Assembly (NCBI RefSeq): GCF_030929505.1
Contig: NZ_JAVFVV010000003.1
Coordinates: forward strand, 62,001-126,000
Length of the DNA: 64,000 nt
Reading direction: 5' to 3'
Source: Mesorhizobium sp. LHD-90
GTDB lineage: Bacteria > Pseudomonadota > Alphaproteobacteria > Rhizobiales > Rhizobiaceae
This document shows, piece by piece, positions 8,657 through 16,541 of this stretch (position 1 is its first letter; each line of letters opens with the position of its first letter). The notes beneath the pieces are model-generated. The model searched no databases. It saw only the letters and a list, made by a program, of their open reading frames with translations, and was not told the DNA's origin. A program made the position numbers and the translations under genes.

Positions 8657-9742
8657 ATGGACGCATCCCACACCCCCTGGCGTGTCGAAACCCGCACCAA
8701 TGCCTCGCGCGCCTTCGCCATGGCGGCGGCGATTGTCGTCGTCCTCGGCCTCGTCGCCCCGCTGTTCATCTCGCGCGGCCTGCTGCGGGACCTGTTCTTC
8801 ATCCTCACCATGCTGACGCTCGCCCAGAGCTGGAACCTGCTCGCCGGTTATGCCGGCCTGGTCTCCGTCGGCCAGCAGGCTTTTGTGGGCTTCGGCGCCT
8901 ATGCGATGTTCGCCTGCGTCATCCTGCTAGGCCTCGACCCGCTGGTGTCGATCCTGATCGCAGGCATCGCTGCTGCGTTGCTTGCCATCCCGACGGGCTT
9001 CTTCGCCTTCCGTCTGCAGGGCGCGTATTTCGCCATCGGCACCTGGGTCATCGCCGAGGTGGTGCGGCTGCTTCTGGCGCAATGGAAGGCGCTGGGCGGC
9101 GGCACCGGCACGTCGCTGCCCTCGGGCACGACGCGCGACATGTTCGGGGTGAAGGCGGTCGGCGACCTGTTCGGCATGCGCGCCGCCCAAGCCGCCGACG
9201 TCGTCTGCTACTGGCTGGCGCTGGCGCTCGCCGTCGCCACCATCGGCTTCGTCTACCGGCTGCTGCGCTCGCGCCAGGGACTGGCGCTGGCCGCCGTGCG
9301 CGACAACCAGGAGGCGGCGCGCTCCGTCGGCGTCGACGCGCGCCGCGTAAAAACCTACGTCTATCTCGCCACCGCCTTCATCACCGGGCTCACCGGTGCG
9401 CTGATCTACGTGCAGAAGGCGCGCATCTCGCCCGACGCCGCCTTCTCCGTCATCGACTGGACCGCCTACGTCATCTTCATCGTCGTCATCGGCGGCATCG
9501 GTACCATTGAAGGGCCGATCGTCGGCGTCATCGTCTTCCTGCTGCTCCAAAACATGCTCGCCGACTACGGCTCCTGGTACCTGCTGGTGCTCGGCCTGAT
9601 CGGCATCGCCATCATGCTGTTCGCGCCGCGCGGCCTGTGGGGCCTGTTCACCGAGCGCACTGGAATCCAGTTCTTCCCGGTCCGCCGCGCGCTTCGCGGT
9701 GGGCCGACCCGCATCGCCACCAAGGGAGCGCCGCATGGCTGA
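8657..9742 (+). CDS. branched-chain-type ABC transporter permease, LivM type
   Basis: A 361-aa inner-membrane permease with eight to ten hydrophobic segments. SWNLLAGYAGLVSVGQQAFV (about residues 56-75) is the classical LivM signature, and GLALAAVRDNQEAARSVGVD is the ATPase-contacting loop. It is the last transporter gene, and its end overlaps the monooxygenase gene by 8 nt, directly coupling uptake and ring hydroxylation. Confidence 0.94.
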   Translation: MDASHTPWRVETRTNASRAFAMAAAIVVVLGLVAPLFISRGLLRDLFFILTMLTLAQSWNLLAGYAGLVSVGQQAFVGFGAYAMFACVILLGLDPLVSILIAGIAAALLAIPTGFFAFRLQGAYFAIGTWVIAEVVRLLLAQWKALGGGTGTSLPSGTTRDMFGVKAVGDLFGMRAAQAADVVCYWLALALAVATIGFVYRLLRSRQGLALAAVRDNQEAARSVGVDARRVKTYVYLATAFITGLTGALIYVQKARISPDAAFSVIDWTAYVIFIVVIGGIGTIEGPIVGVIVFLLLQNMLADYGSWYLLVLGLIGIAIMLFAPRGLWGLFTERTGIQFFPVRRALRGGPTRIATKGAPHG

Positions 9743-11489
9743 CATTTCCACCGACGTCCTCATCATCGGCACCGGCCCGGCCGGGTCGGCCACCGCCGCG
9801 CTGCTTGCCACCTACGGCGTCGAGAACATGGTGATCAACCGCTACCGCTGGCTGGCGAACACCCCGCGCGCCCACATCACCAACCAGCGCACCATGGAAG
9901 TGCTGCGCGACCTCGGCCGCGAGGTCGAGGACGAGGCCTATATGTTCGCTACCGAGCAGGATCTGATGGGCGAGAACATCTTCTGCACCTCGCTGGCGGG
10001 TGAGGAGATCGGCCGCATGCGGAGTTGGGGCAAGCACCCGCTGTCGCGCGCCGAGCATTACCTTTCCTCGCCCAGCCACATGAACGACCTGCCGCAAACC
10101 TTTATGGAACCTCTGCTTTTCAAGACCGCCTGTTCGCGCGGCGCGCAGGCGCGCATGTCGACGGAATACGTGTCCCACTTGCAGGATGCCGACGGTGTCA
10201 CAACGACCTGCCACGACCGCCTGACCGGCAAGGACATCACCATCCGCTCGAAATATCTGGTCGGCTGCGACGGCGGCAATTCGAAGGTCGCCGAACATGC
10301 CGGGCTGACCTTCGAGGGCAAGATGGGCGTCGGCGGCTCGATGAATATTTTGTTCAAAGCCGACCTGTCACGCTACGTCGCGCACCGTCCGTCCGTGCTC
10401 TATTGGGTGGTGCAGCCCGGCGCCGACGTCGGCGGCATCGGCATGGGCCTGGTGCGCATGATCCGCCCGTGGAACGAGTGGCTGATCGTCTGGGGCTATG
10501 ACATCAACGGTCCCGAGCCGAAGGTCGACACCGCCTTCGCCACCAAGGTGGCGCGCGACCTGGTCGGCGATCCGGACCTGGAGGTCGACATCCAGTCGGT
10601 CTCCACCTGGACCGTCAACAACATGTACGCGACCAAAATGTCGGCCGGCCGCGTCTACTGCATGGGCGACGCGACCCACCGCCATCCGCCGTCCAACGGG
10701 CTGGGCTCCAACACCTCGATCCAGGACGCGTTCAATCTCGCCTGGAAGCTGGCGCACGTGCTGAAAGGCAAGGCCGGCCCGAAACTGCTCGAGAGCTTCA
10801 ACACCGAGCGCGCGCCGATCGCAAAACAGATCGTGACCCGCGCCAACCAGTCGATCGAGGAGTTCGGGCCGATCTTCAAGGCGCTCGGCCTGCTCGATTC
10901 CATCGATCCGGTGAAGATGCAGCAGAACATGGACGCGCGCTGCGACGACACGCCGGAGGCCGAGGAGCAGCGCAGGAAGATCCGCGAGACCGTCGCCTTC
11001 AAGGTCTACGAGTTCGATGCGCATGGCGTGGAGATGAACCAGCGCTATCATTCGGACGCGGTTCTCACCGACGGGCAGCCGGAGCCGGCCTTCGAGAAGG
11101 ACGCGGAACTGCACTACCAGCCGACGACCTGGCCCGGCGCACGCCTGCCCCATGTCTGGGTCTTCGACAACCACGGCGGCAAGGTTTCGACGCTCGACCT
11201 TGCCGGAAAGGGCCGTTTTTCCGTGCTCACCGGCATCGGCGGTCAGGGCTGGGTCGAGGCGGGAAAAATCGTCGGCAGGGAACTTGGCCTCGACATTGCC
11301 GCCCACATCATCGGCCCGCGCCAGCATTGGCAGGATTTTACCGGCGACTGGGCGCGGGCACGCGAGGTGCGCGACAGCGGCATCGTGCTGGTGCGGCCGG
11401 ACCAGCATGTCTGCTGGCGCCGCGAAATCATCGCCGACGATCCTGTGGCGGAACTGCGCCGCGTGCTGAAATCAATCCTGGCTCTGTGA
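9735..11489 (+). CDS. FAD-dependent phenol monooxygenase, TfdB (2,4-dichlorophenol 6-monooxygenase)-like
   Basis: A 584-aa class A flavoprotein hydroxylase. An N-terminal FAD fold with GTGPAGSATAALLATYG (residues 12-28), a DG motif (VGCDGGNSKVAEHAGL) and the ribityl-binding GDATHRHPPSNGLGSNTSIQ are followed by a C-terminal thioredoxin-like dimerisation region. From family knowledge the whole length reads like TfdB, including PRAHITNQRTMEVLRDLG and VLYWVVQPGADVGGIGMG. It would ortho-hydroxylate a phenol with NADPH and O2. The hydroxyquinol-type dioxygenase nine bases downstream suggests a dihydroxybenzene product route such as resorcinol to hydroxyquinol; a chlorinated phenol is possible. Confidence 0.9.
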   Translation: MADISTDVLIIGTGPAGSATAALLATYGVENMVINRYRWLANTPRAHITNQRTMEVLRDLGREVEDEAYMFATEQDLMGENIFCTSLAGEEIGRMRSWGKHPLSRAEHYLSSPSHMNDLPQTFMEPLLFKTACSRGAQARMSTEYVSHLQDADGVTTTCHDRLTGKDITIRSKYLVGCDGGNSKVAEHAGLTFEGKMGVGGSMNILFKADLSRYVAHRPSVLYWVVQPGADVGGIGMGLVRMIRPWNEWLIVWGYDINGPEPKVDTAFATKVARDLVGDPDLEVDIQSVSTWTVNNMYATKMSAGRVYCMGDATHRHPPSNGLGSNTSIQDAFNLAWKLAHVLKGKAGPKLLESFNTERAPIAKQIVTRANQSIEEFGPIFKALGLLDSIDPVKMQQNMDARCDDTPEAEEQRRKIRETVAFKVYEFDAHGVEMNQRYHSDAVLTDGQPEPAFEKDAELHYQPTTWPGARLPHVWVFDNHGGKVSTLDLAGKGRFSVLTGIGGQGWVEAGKIVGRELGLDIAAHIIGPRQHWQDFTGDWARAREVRDSGIVLVRPDQHVCWRREIIADDPVAELRRVLKSILAL

Positions 11490-11498
11490 GGAACGATC

Positions 11499-12386
11499 AT
11501 GGAAGCGCACGAAAAAGGATTCTTCACCGAGGAGAACTCGGTGGAAGTCGTCACCGGCCGCAACGCCAGCGCCAAGGACGTGCGGCTGAAACAGGTGATG
11601 GAGGTCCTCACCCGAAAGCTGCACGAGGCGGTGAAGGAGATCGAGCCGACTCAGGACGAGTGGATGCAGTCCATCCTCTTCCTCACCCGCACCGGCCACA
11701 TGTGCAACGACTGGCGGCAGGAATTCATCCTGCTGTCCGACGTGACCGGCGTCTCCATGCTGGTCGACGCCATCAACAACCGCAGGCCGTCCGGCGCCTC
11801 CGAATCCACCGTGCTCGGCCCGTTCCATGTCGCCGACGCACCGGAACTGCCGATGGGCGCCAACATCTGCCTCGACCAAAAAGGCGAGGACATGGCGATC
11901 TCCGGCCGCATCCTCGATACGGCGGGAAAGCCTATTGCCGGCGCGGTGCTGGACGTCTGGCAGGCTAATGACGAAGGTTTTTACGACGTGCAGCAGAAGG
12001 GCATCCAGCCCGACTTCAACCTGCGCGGCATGTTCCGCACCGGCGCCGACGGCCGCTACTGGTTCCGCGCGGTCAAGCCGAAATTCTATCCGATCCCCGA
12101 CGACGGTCCGGTCGGGCAACTGCTCGGGGCGCTCGGCCGCCATCCCTACCGCCCCGCGCATCTGCATTTCATCATCAAGGCCGAAAATTTCGACCCGCTG
12201 GTCACCCACATATTCGACCCGGACGACCCCTACATCAATTCAGATGCCGTGTTCGGCGTGAAGGAGAGCCTGCTCGCGGAGTTCAAGCGGGTAGACGATC
12301 CGGCAAGATCGAAGGAACTCGGCTTCGATGGCTGGTTCTGGGATGTCGAGTACGATTTCGTGCTGGCAGGGAAGGGGGATAGCTGA
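11499..12386 (+). CDS. hydroxyquinol 1,2-dioxygenase (intradiol)
   Basis: A 295-aa Fe(III) intradiol dioxygenase. Iron ligands are Tyr162 (EGFYDVQ), Tyr197 (PKFYPIPDDGP), His221 and His223 (RPAHLHF). It has the long N-terminal linker domain (about residues 25-100) of hydroxyquinol dioxygenases and WQANDEGFY before the first Tyr. It lies nine bases after the TfdB-like hydroxylase and is probably co-transcribed with it, so its natural substrate should be that enzyme's product. It is clearly related to, but not a recent duplicate of, the dioxygenase at 686: their N-termini differ widely. Confidence 0.9.
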   Translation: MEAHEKGFFTEENSVEVVTGRNASAKDVRLKQVMEVLTRKLHEAVKEIEPTQDEWMQSILFLTRTGHMCNDWRQEFILLSDVTGVSMLVDAINNRRPSGASESTVLGPFHVADAPELPMGANICLDQKGEDMAISGRILDTAGKPIAGAVLDVWQANDEGFYDVQQKGIQPDFNLRGMFRTGADGRYWFRAVKPKFYPIPDDGPVGQLLGALGRHPYRPAHLHFIIKAENFDPLVTHIFDPDDPYINSDAVFGVKESLLAEFKRVDDPARSKELGFDGWFWDVEYDFVLAGKGDS

Positions 12387-12418
12387 CAGGCGGAGCCGGC
12401 GCTGGTATTCATTCTGGT

Positions 12419-12711
12419 GCGTCCTTCGAGGCTCGCCCGTTGAGGCTTTTTACTTGTGTTTCCAACGTGTTGCAGGCTCGCACCTCAGGATGAGGACCGT
12501 TATGCTTGCAATGCTAACCTTCCTCGTCGATCTGGCATGGATGTTGAAGCGCTGGTTTCCAGCGCGAATTGGCGCCGGATGATCACAGAGCTAAGCATCC
12601 AACCTTGGCGATTGGCGTTGCAGGCACAACGGTCCTCATCCTGAGGTGCGAGCCCGCAACGCGTTGGTGATTGGAGTGAAATCGTTGGAAGGGGCGAGCC
12701 TCGAAGGACGC
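12419..12711. repeat. nested palindromic element, about 290 bp
   Basis: This element fills most of the 356-bp gap between the dioxygenase and VOC genes. The outer arms are gcgtccttcgaggctcgccc (12419-12438) and its complement ending 12711. The inner arms are gttgcaggctcgcacctcag onward (about 12469-12501) and its complement at 12628-12660. The arrangement resembles a non-autonomous mobile element; no transposase or target-site duplication was identified. Confidence 0.75.
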
Positions 12712-12742
12712 ACTGCTATTGCAACATCTCCTGGAGCCACCC

Positions 12743-13093
12743 ATGCAGGTCAAACGCATCGTCGCCAACATCGCCACGCCGGACGTCGCTGCCGCAAGAC
12801 GCTTCTACGGCGACATCCTCGGCCTCGATTTGCTGATGGATATGGGCTGGATCGCCACCTACGGCTCGGACACGACGATGAGCGTCCAGCTCAGCGTGAT
12901 GTCGCAGGGCGGGTCGGGAACGCCGGTGCCCGACATCTCCATCGAGGTCGACGACCTAGACGAAGCGCTCGAGCGCGTTCACAAGGCCGGCATTGCCATC
13001 GAATACGGCCCGGCGGAAGAGCCGTGGAACGTGCGCCGCTTCTACGTGCGCGATCCCTTCGGACGGCTGGTGAACATTCTCATGCACATGTGA
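12743..13093 (+). CDS. VOC / glyoxalase-bleomycin resistance family protein
   Basis: A 116-aa single-module vicinal-oxygen-chelate protein: MQVKRIVANIATPDVAAARR begins the first beta-alpha-beta unit, and FYVRDPFGRLVNILMHM ends the second. The start at 12743 is chosen because it is preceded by a ctggag SD and opens directly with the fold; an in-frame ATG 24 bases upstream adds an unconserved tail. It lies downstream of the catabolic genes but is separated from them by a 290-bp repeat, so participation in the pathway is only possible. Confidence 0.8.
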   Translation: MQVKRIVANIATPDVAAARRFYGDILGLDLLMDMGWIATYGSDTTMSVQLSVMSQGGSGTPVPDISIEVDDLDEALERVHKAGIAIEYGPAEEPWNVRRFYVRDPFGRLVNILMHM

Positions 13094-13150
13094 AGGCTGT
13101 TTGTGGCAGGCCGCGTCCGATCCCAATGTCTTTTGGTCTGCTGTCCCGCC

Positions 13151-13351
13151 TAGCTGGAACACCCCTCATCCGACCTCGCTTCGCTCGGCCACCTTTTCCC
13201 ACAAGGGGAGAAGGGGGAGCGTTGACGCTTTGTCTCGGCGAGTCTCCACCGTTGGCGATTGGCAGAGGCGGCGGTGCCAGGCTCCACCTTCTCCCCCTTG
13301 TGGGAAAAGGTGGCCGAGCGAAGCGAGGTCGGATGAGGGGTGTTCCAGCTA
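13151..13351. repeat. intergenic palindromic element with long near-perfect arms
   Basis: The left arm starts tagctggaacacccctcatc at 13151 and the right arm ends with its complement at 13351. Pairing continues through cgacctcgcttcgctcggcc and the ccacaaggggagaag hairpin stem on both sides. The family recurs at 34,584-34,777 and, degenerate, at 50,977-51,119. It fills the 303-bp gap between convergent genes and could act as a bidirectional transcription barrier. Confidence 0.88.
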
Positions 13352-13396
13352 GGCGAGACGGAGCGCAGTGGATTCCCTCTCCCCGGCGGTATCCGC

Positions 13397-14602
13397 CTAC
13401 ACCCGCTCCAGCGCCACCGCGATGCCTTGTCCGACCCCGATGCACATGGTCGCCAGCGCCAGCTTCGCGCCGCGCTCGCGCAGTTCCAATGCCGCCGTGC
13501 CGGTGATCCGTGCACCCGACATGCCGAGCGGATGGCCGAGCGCGATTGCCCCGCCATTCGGATTGACGTGAGGCGCATCCTCCGCGATCCCGAGTTCACG
13601 CAGCACGGCGATACCCTGCGAGGCGAAGGCTTCGTTCAGCTCGACCACGCCGAAATCCTTCGGCGACAGACCCAGCCGCGCGCACAGTTTTTTGGTCGCC
13701 GGCGCCGGGCCCATGCCCATGATGCGCGGCGCCACGCCCGCCGTCGCCCCGCCGAGGATTCTTGCGATCGGCGTCAGCCCGTATTTTTTCGCCGCCGCTT
13801 CCGACGCAATGATCAGTGCCGCCGCGCCGTCATTGACGCCCGACGCATTGCCGGCCGTCACTGTGCCGCCCTGGCGGAACGGCGTCGGCAGTTTCGCCAG
13901 CGTCTCGACGGTCGTGCCGGCGCGCGGATGCTCGTCTTTCGAAACCACCACCGGATCGCCCTTGCGCTGCGGGATCGTCACCGGCGCGATTTCCTTGGCC
14001 AGCCGGCCGTTTTGCTGAGCCGCCACCGCCTTGTCCTGGCTGCGCGCGGCAAAGGCATCCTGGTCGGCACGCGATACGGCAAAATCCTCCGCCACGTTCT
14101 CACCGGTCTCCGGCATGGAATCGATGCCGTACTGTTTTTTCATCAGCGGGTTGACGAAACGCCAGCCGATGGTCGTGTCAAAAATCTCGGCGTTGCGCGA
14201 AAAGGCGGTTTCCGCCTTGGGCATGACAAACGGCGCGCGCGACATCGATTCGACCCCGCCGGCGATCATCAGTTCGGCCTCGCCCGCCTTGATGGCGCGG
14301 GCGGCTGATATGACGGCGTCCATGCCCGAGCCGCACAGCCGGTTGATCGTCGTGCCGGAGATTTCCTTGGGCAGGCCGGCAAGCAGCAGCGCCATCCGCG
14401 CCACGTTGCGGTTGTCCTCGCCCGCCTGGTTGGCGCAGCCGAAGATCGTGTCGTCCACCGCGCTCCAGTCGACCGCCAGGTTACGCTCGACCAGCGCCTT
14501 CAGCGGGACGGCGCCGAGATCGTCGGTGCGTACCGACGAAAGCTGCCCGCCGAAGCGGCCGATCGGGGTGCGGATGTAGTCGCAGATGAAAGCTTCGGTC
14601 AT
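13397..14602 (-). CDS. pcaF: 3-oxoadipyl-CoA thiolase
   Basis: A 401-aa thiolase that splits 3-oxoadipyl-CoA into succinyl-CoA and acetyl-CoA, the last step of the beta-ketoadipate pathway. Catalytic residues are Cys90 (INRLCGSGMDAV), His357 (ALGHPLGMSG) and Cys387 (TMCIGVGQG). MTEAFICDYIRTPIGRFGGQ is the usual start of PcaF proteins, and length 401 matches the family. The ATG at 14602 follows a caggaac SD; upstream in-frame sequence is repeat-derived. It is in line with the CoA-transferase genes (14,777-16,416), separated by a palindromic element. A general acetyl-CoA acetyltransferase is less likely in this context. Confidence 0.9.
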   Translation of the reverse strand: MTEAFICDYIRTPIGRFGGQLSSVRTDDLGAVPLKALVERNLAVDWSAVDDTIFGCANQAGEDNRNVARMALLLAGLPKEISGTTINRLCGSGMDAVISAARAIKAGEAELMIAGGVESMSRAPFVMPKAETAFSRNAEIFDTTIGWRFVNPLMKKQYGIDSMPETGENVAEDFAVSRADQDAFAARSQDKAVAAQQNGRLAKEIAPVTIPQRKGDPVVVSKDEHPRAGTTVETLAKLPTPFRQGGTVTAGNASGVNDGAAALIIASEAAAKKYGLTPIARILGGATAGVAPRIMGMGPAPATKKLCARLGLSPKDFGVVELNEAFASQGIAVLRELGIAEDAPHVNPNGGAIALGHPLGMSGARITGTAALELRERGAKLALATMCIGVGQGIAVALERV

Positions 14603-14654
14603 TTGTCGGTGTTCCTGATGTCTGGAGCAGATTGACGATTCGTTGCTACGACGT

Positions 14655-14768
14655 CCGCCTCCTCCACCACGCTTCGCAGGGGAGGAACCCATGGGGCCGC
14701 CGGCTCGCCCTGGATCCTCCCCCATTTACGGGGAGGGGGACCATGCGAAGCATGGTGGAGGGGGCGTA
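14655..14768. repeat. intergenic palindromic element between CoA-transferase and thiolase genes
   Basis: The outer arms cgcctcctccaccacgcttc (about 14656) and gcgaagcatggtggaggggg (ending about 14764) are inverted with a few mismatches. An inner segment tcctcccccatttacgggga adds a stem. It sits inside an otherwise contiguous pcaI-pcaJ-pcaF order. Confidence 0.7.
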
Positions 14769-14776
14769 ACGAGTTG

Positions 14777-15562
14777 CTAAGCCGCCCTCTTCACCGTCCC
14801 CTCATGCGACGCTTTCGTCCGCGCCTGCAAGTCGCGCAGCGTTGTCAACTCGAGTTCGGTCGGCGCCGGCGTTTCCTCCAGCCGTTCGGCGAATTTCACC
14901 GTCCAGCCGCAGGTCTCCTGCACCTTTTCCCGCGTCATGCCGGGATGCAGCGATACCACCGTGAACTCCTTGGTCACGGCGTCCGGCTTCCAGATGGCAA
15001 GGTCGGTAATAAGCAGTGTGGGGCCAGCCGTGTCGATGCCCAGCCTTTTGCGGTGGTCGCCGCCCTCGCCGTGCCCGAATGAGGTGAAGAAATCGATTTT
15101 TTCCACCATGCCGCGTTTTGACTGCGCCATGGTGATGTAGACCTGGTGCGAGGAGGTGGCGATCTCCGGCGCGCCGCCGCCGCCAGGTAGGCGGGTCTTC
15201 GGATGGAAATAGTCGCCGATGACAGTGGTGTTGATGTTGCCGAACCTGTCGAGCTGTGCGGCGCCCAAAAAACCGATGGTGATGCGGCCGCCCTGCAGCC
15301 AGTAGCGGAACATTTCCGGCACCGGCACGGTGGTCACCGCCGTCTCGCAGAGCTCGCCGTCGCCGATGGAGAGCGGCAGCACCTCCGGCGCGGTGCCGAT
15401 CGTGCCGCTCTCGTAGATCAGCGTGATGTCCGGCGCATGCGTCAGCCGCGCCACGTTGCAGGCAGCCGAAGGCGCGCCGATGCCGACGAAACAGACGTCG
15501 TCATTGGTCAGGGCGCGCGAGGCCGCGATCGTCATCATCTCGTTGGGGGTGAAGGTGCTCAT
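14777..15562 (-). CDS. 3-oxoadipate CoA-transferase subunit B
   Basis: A 261-aa beta subunit of a two-subunit class I CoA-transferase that activates 3-oxoadipate with succinyl-CoA. The catalytic Glu is in LIYESGTIG (about residue 52). VFYITMAQS-like and KRLGIDTAGPTLLITDLAIW segments are typical of the CatJ/PcaJ-type branch. The start codon overlaps the stop of subunit A by 4 nt, giving the expected 1:1 coupled synthesis. Confidence 0.88.
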   Translation of the reverse strand: MSTFTPNEMMTIAASRALTNDDVCFVGIGAPSAACNVARLTHAPDITLIYESGTIGTAPEVLPLSIGDGELCETAVTTVPVPEMFRYWLQGGRITIGFLGAAQLDRFGNINTTVIGDYFHPKTRLPGGGGAPEIATSSHQVYITMAQSKRGMVEKIDFFTSFGHGEGGDHRKRLGIDTAGPTLLITDLAIWKPDAVTKEFTVVSLHPGMTREKVQETCGWTVKFAERLEETPAPTELELTTLRDLQARTKASHEGTVKRAA

Positions 15563-16416
15563 GCCGCTTTCCTCAGATGCTCGACGCGGCCGGCGAAATC
15601 CTCGGCAGTCTTTTCCATCACGTTCTTCTGCATCCATTCCCGGAACCGCTCGCGGTCGGCGGCGATCTCGTCCCATTCCAGATAGGCCGCGTTGTCGCGG
15701 GCGTAGTAGCCATGCGTATAGGAGGGATGCGAGCCGCCAGGCACGACCGAAATCGTATGGACCGTCCAGGCGGGCAGCACGCAGAGGTTCGGGTGCAGGT
15801 CGTCGAAATCGTCGACGACTTCCTCGACCGTCACCACGGCGCGTTTCGCCGCCAGCACCGCTTCCTTCTGGATGCCGACGATGCCTTCCACCAGCACATT
15901 GCCCTTGCGGTCGGCTTTCTGGGCATGGATGAAGGTCACGTCCGGGCGCACCGCCGGCACCGCGGCGAGTTTCTCGCCGGTGAACGGGCAGGTGACCGAC
16001 CTGATGTTCGGATTGACCTCGGCCAGTCCGGCGCCGCGATAGCCGCGGAAGATCGCGCAAGGCAGGCCGGCCGCGCCCGCCTCGTAGGCGTTGGCCATGG
16101 CGGCGTGGCTATGTTCCTCGATCTCCAGCGGGTGCGGAAAGCCGTTTTCCACCGCGTCGCGCAGCCGGCGCAGCAGGCCGACGCCGGGATTGCCGGCATA
16201 GGAAAACACCGCCTTCCTCGCGAGCCCCATGCCGATCATCTGGTCGTAGACCAGGTCCGGCGTCATGCGCACCAGCGTCAGGTCCCTGAAACCCTGGCGG
16301 ATCGCCTCATGGGCGGCGGCGGTCGGGATCAGGTGGGTGAAACCCTCGAAGGCGGCGGTGTCGCCGTCCTTCAGGTTTTGCGCGACCGCCTCCTTCAGCG
16401 GCAGGAATTTCGCCAC
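15559..16416 (-). CDS. 3-oxoadipate CoA-transferase subunit A
   Basis: A 285-aa alpha subunit of the class I CoA-transferase, opening MAKFLPLKEAVAQNLKDGDT and containing AFEGFTHLIPTAAAHEAIRQ, the CoA-binding N-terminal region. The length is that of the CatI-like branch. It is the promoter-proximal gene of the pcaI-pcaJ-pcaF order on the minus strand and is divergent from the IclR regulator, with a perfect inverted repeat between them. Confidence 0.88.
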   Translation of the reverse strand: MAKFLPLKEAVAQNLKDGDTAAFEGFTHLIPTAAAHEAIRQGFRDLTLVRMTPDLVYDQMIGMGLARKAVFSYAGNPGVGLLRRLRDAVENGFPHPLEIEEHSHAAMANAYEAGAAGLPCAIFRGYRGAGLAEVNPNIRSVTCPFTGEKLAAVPAVRPDVTFIHAQKADRKGNVLVEGIVGIQKEAVLAAKRAVVTVEEVVDDFDDLHPNLCVLPAWTVHTISVVPGGSHPSYTHGYYARDNAAYLEWDEIAADRERFREWMQKNVMEKTAEDFAGRVEHLRKAA

Positions 16417-16431
16417 GGCGTCACCTCCAAC

Positions 16432-16450
16432 ATACGAAGAAAGTTCGTAT
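16432..16450. promoter_or_regulatory. candidate IclR-regulator operator
   Basis: A perfect inverted repeat atacgaa-N5-ttcgtat lies 16 bp upstream of the CoA-transferase subunit A start, within the 125-bp gap shared with the divergent IclR gene. A further short palindrome ttcgcgaa (16481-16488) sits on the regulator side. The position fits repression or activation of both directions by the neighbouring regulator; binding is inferred. Confidence 0.6.
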
Positions 16451-16541
16451 TGCGAACATTTGTTTCTTATGCGATACTATTTCGCGAAGGCTCGAAAATG
16501 TCAACCGCCCGACCCTTCACGAAGCAAGGACGCTGTGTTCA

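Noticed and set aside
9735-11489. Calling the hydroxylase TfdB in the strict sense
   Set aside because: The sequence is TfdB-like, but no chlorocatechol dioxygenase, chloromuconate cycloisomerase or dienelactone hydrolase is present, so chlorophenol specificity is not supported.
13151-13351. Reading the large palindromes as ordinary Rho-independent terminators
   Set aside because: They lack T-runs after the stems, are far longer than terminators, and several lie inside operons whose downstream genes must be transcribed.
16450-16480. -35/-10 promoter for the IclR gene (ttgcga ... tactat)
   Set aside because: The spacing is 19 bp and the match is weak, so it is not claimed as a promoter.
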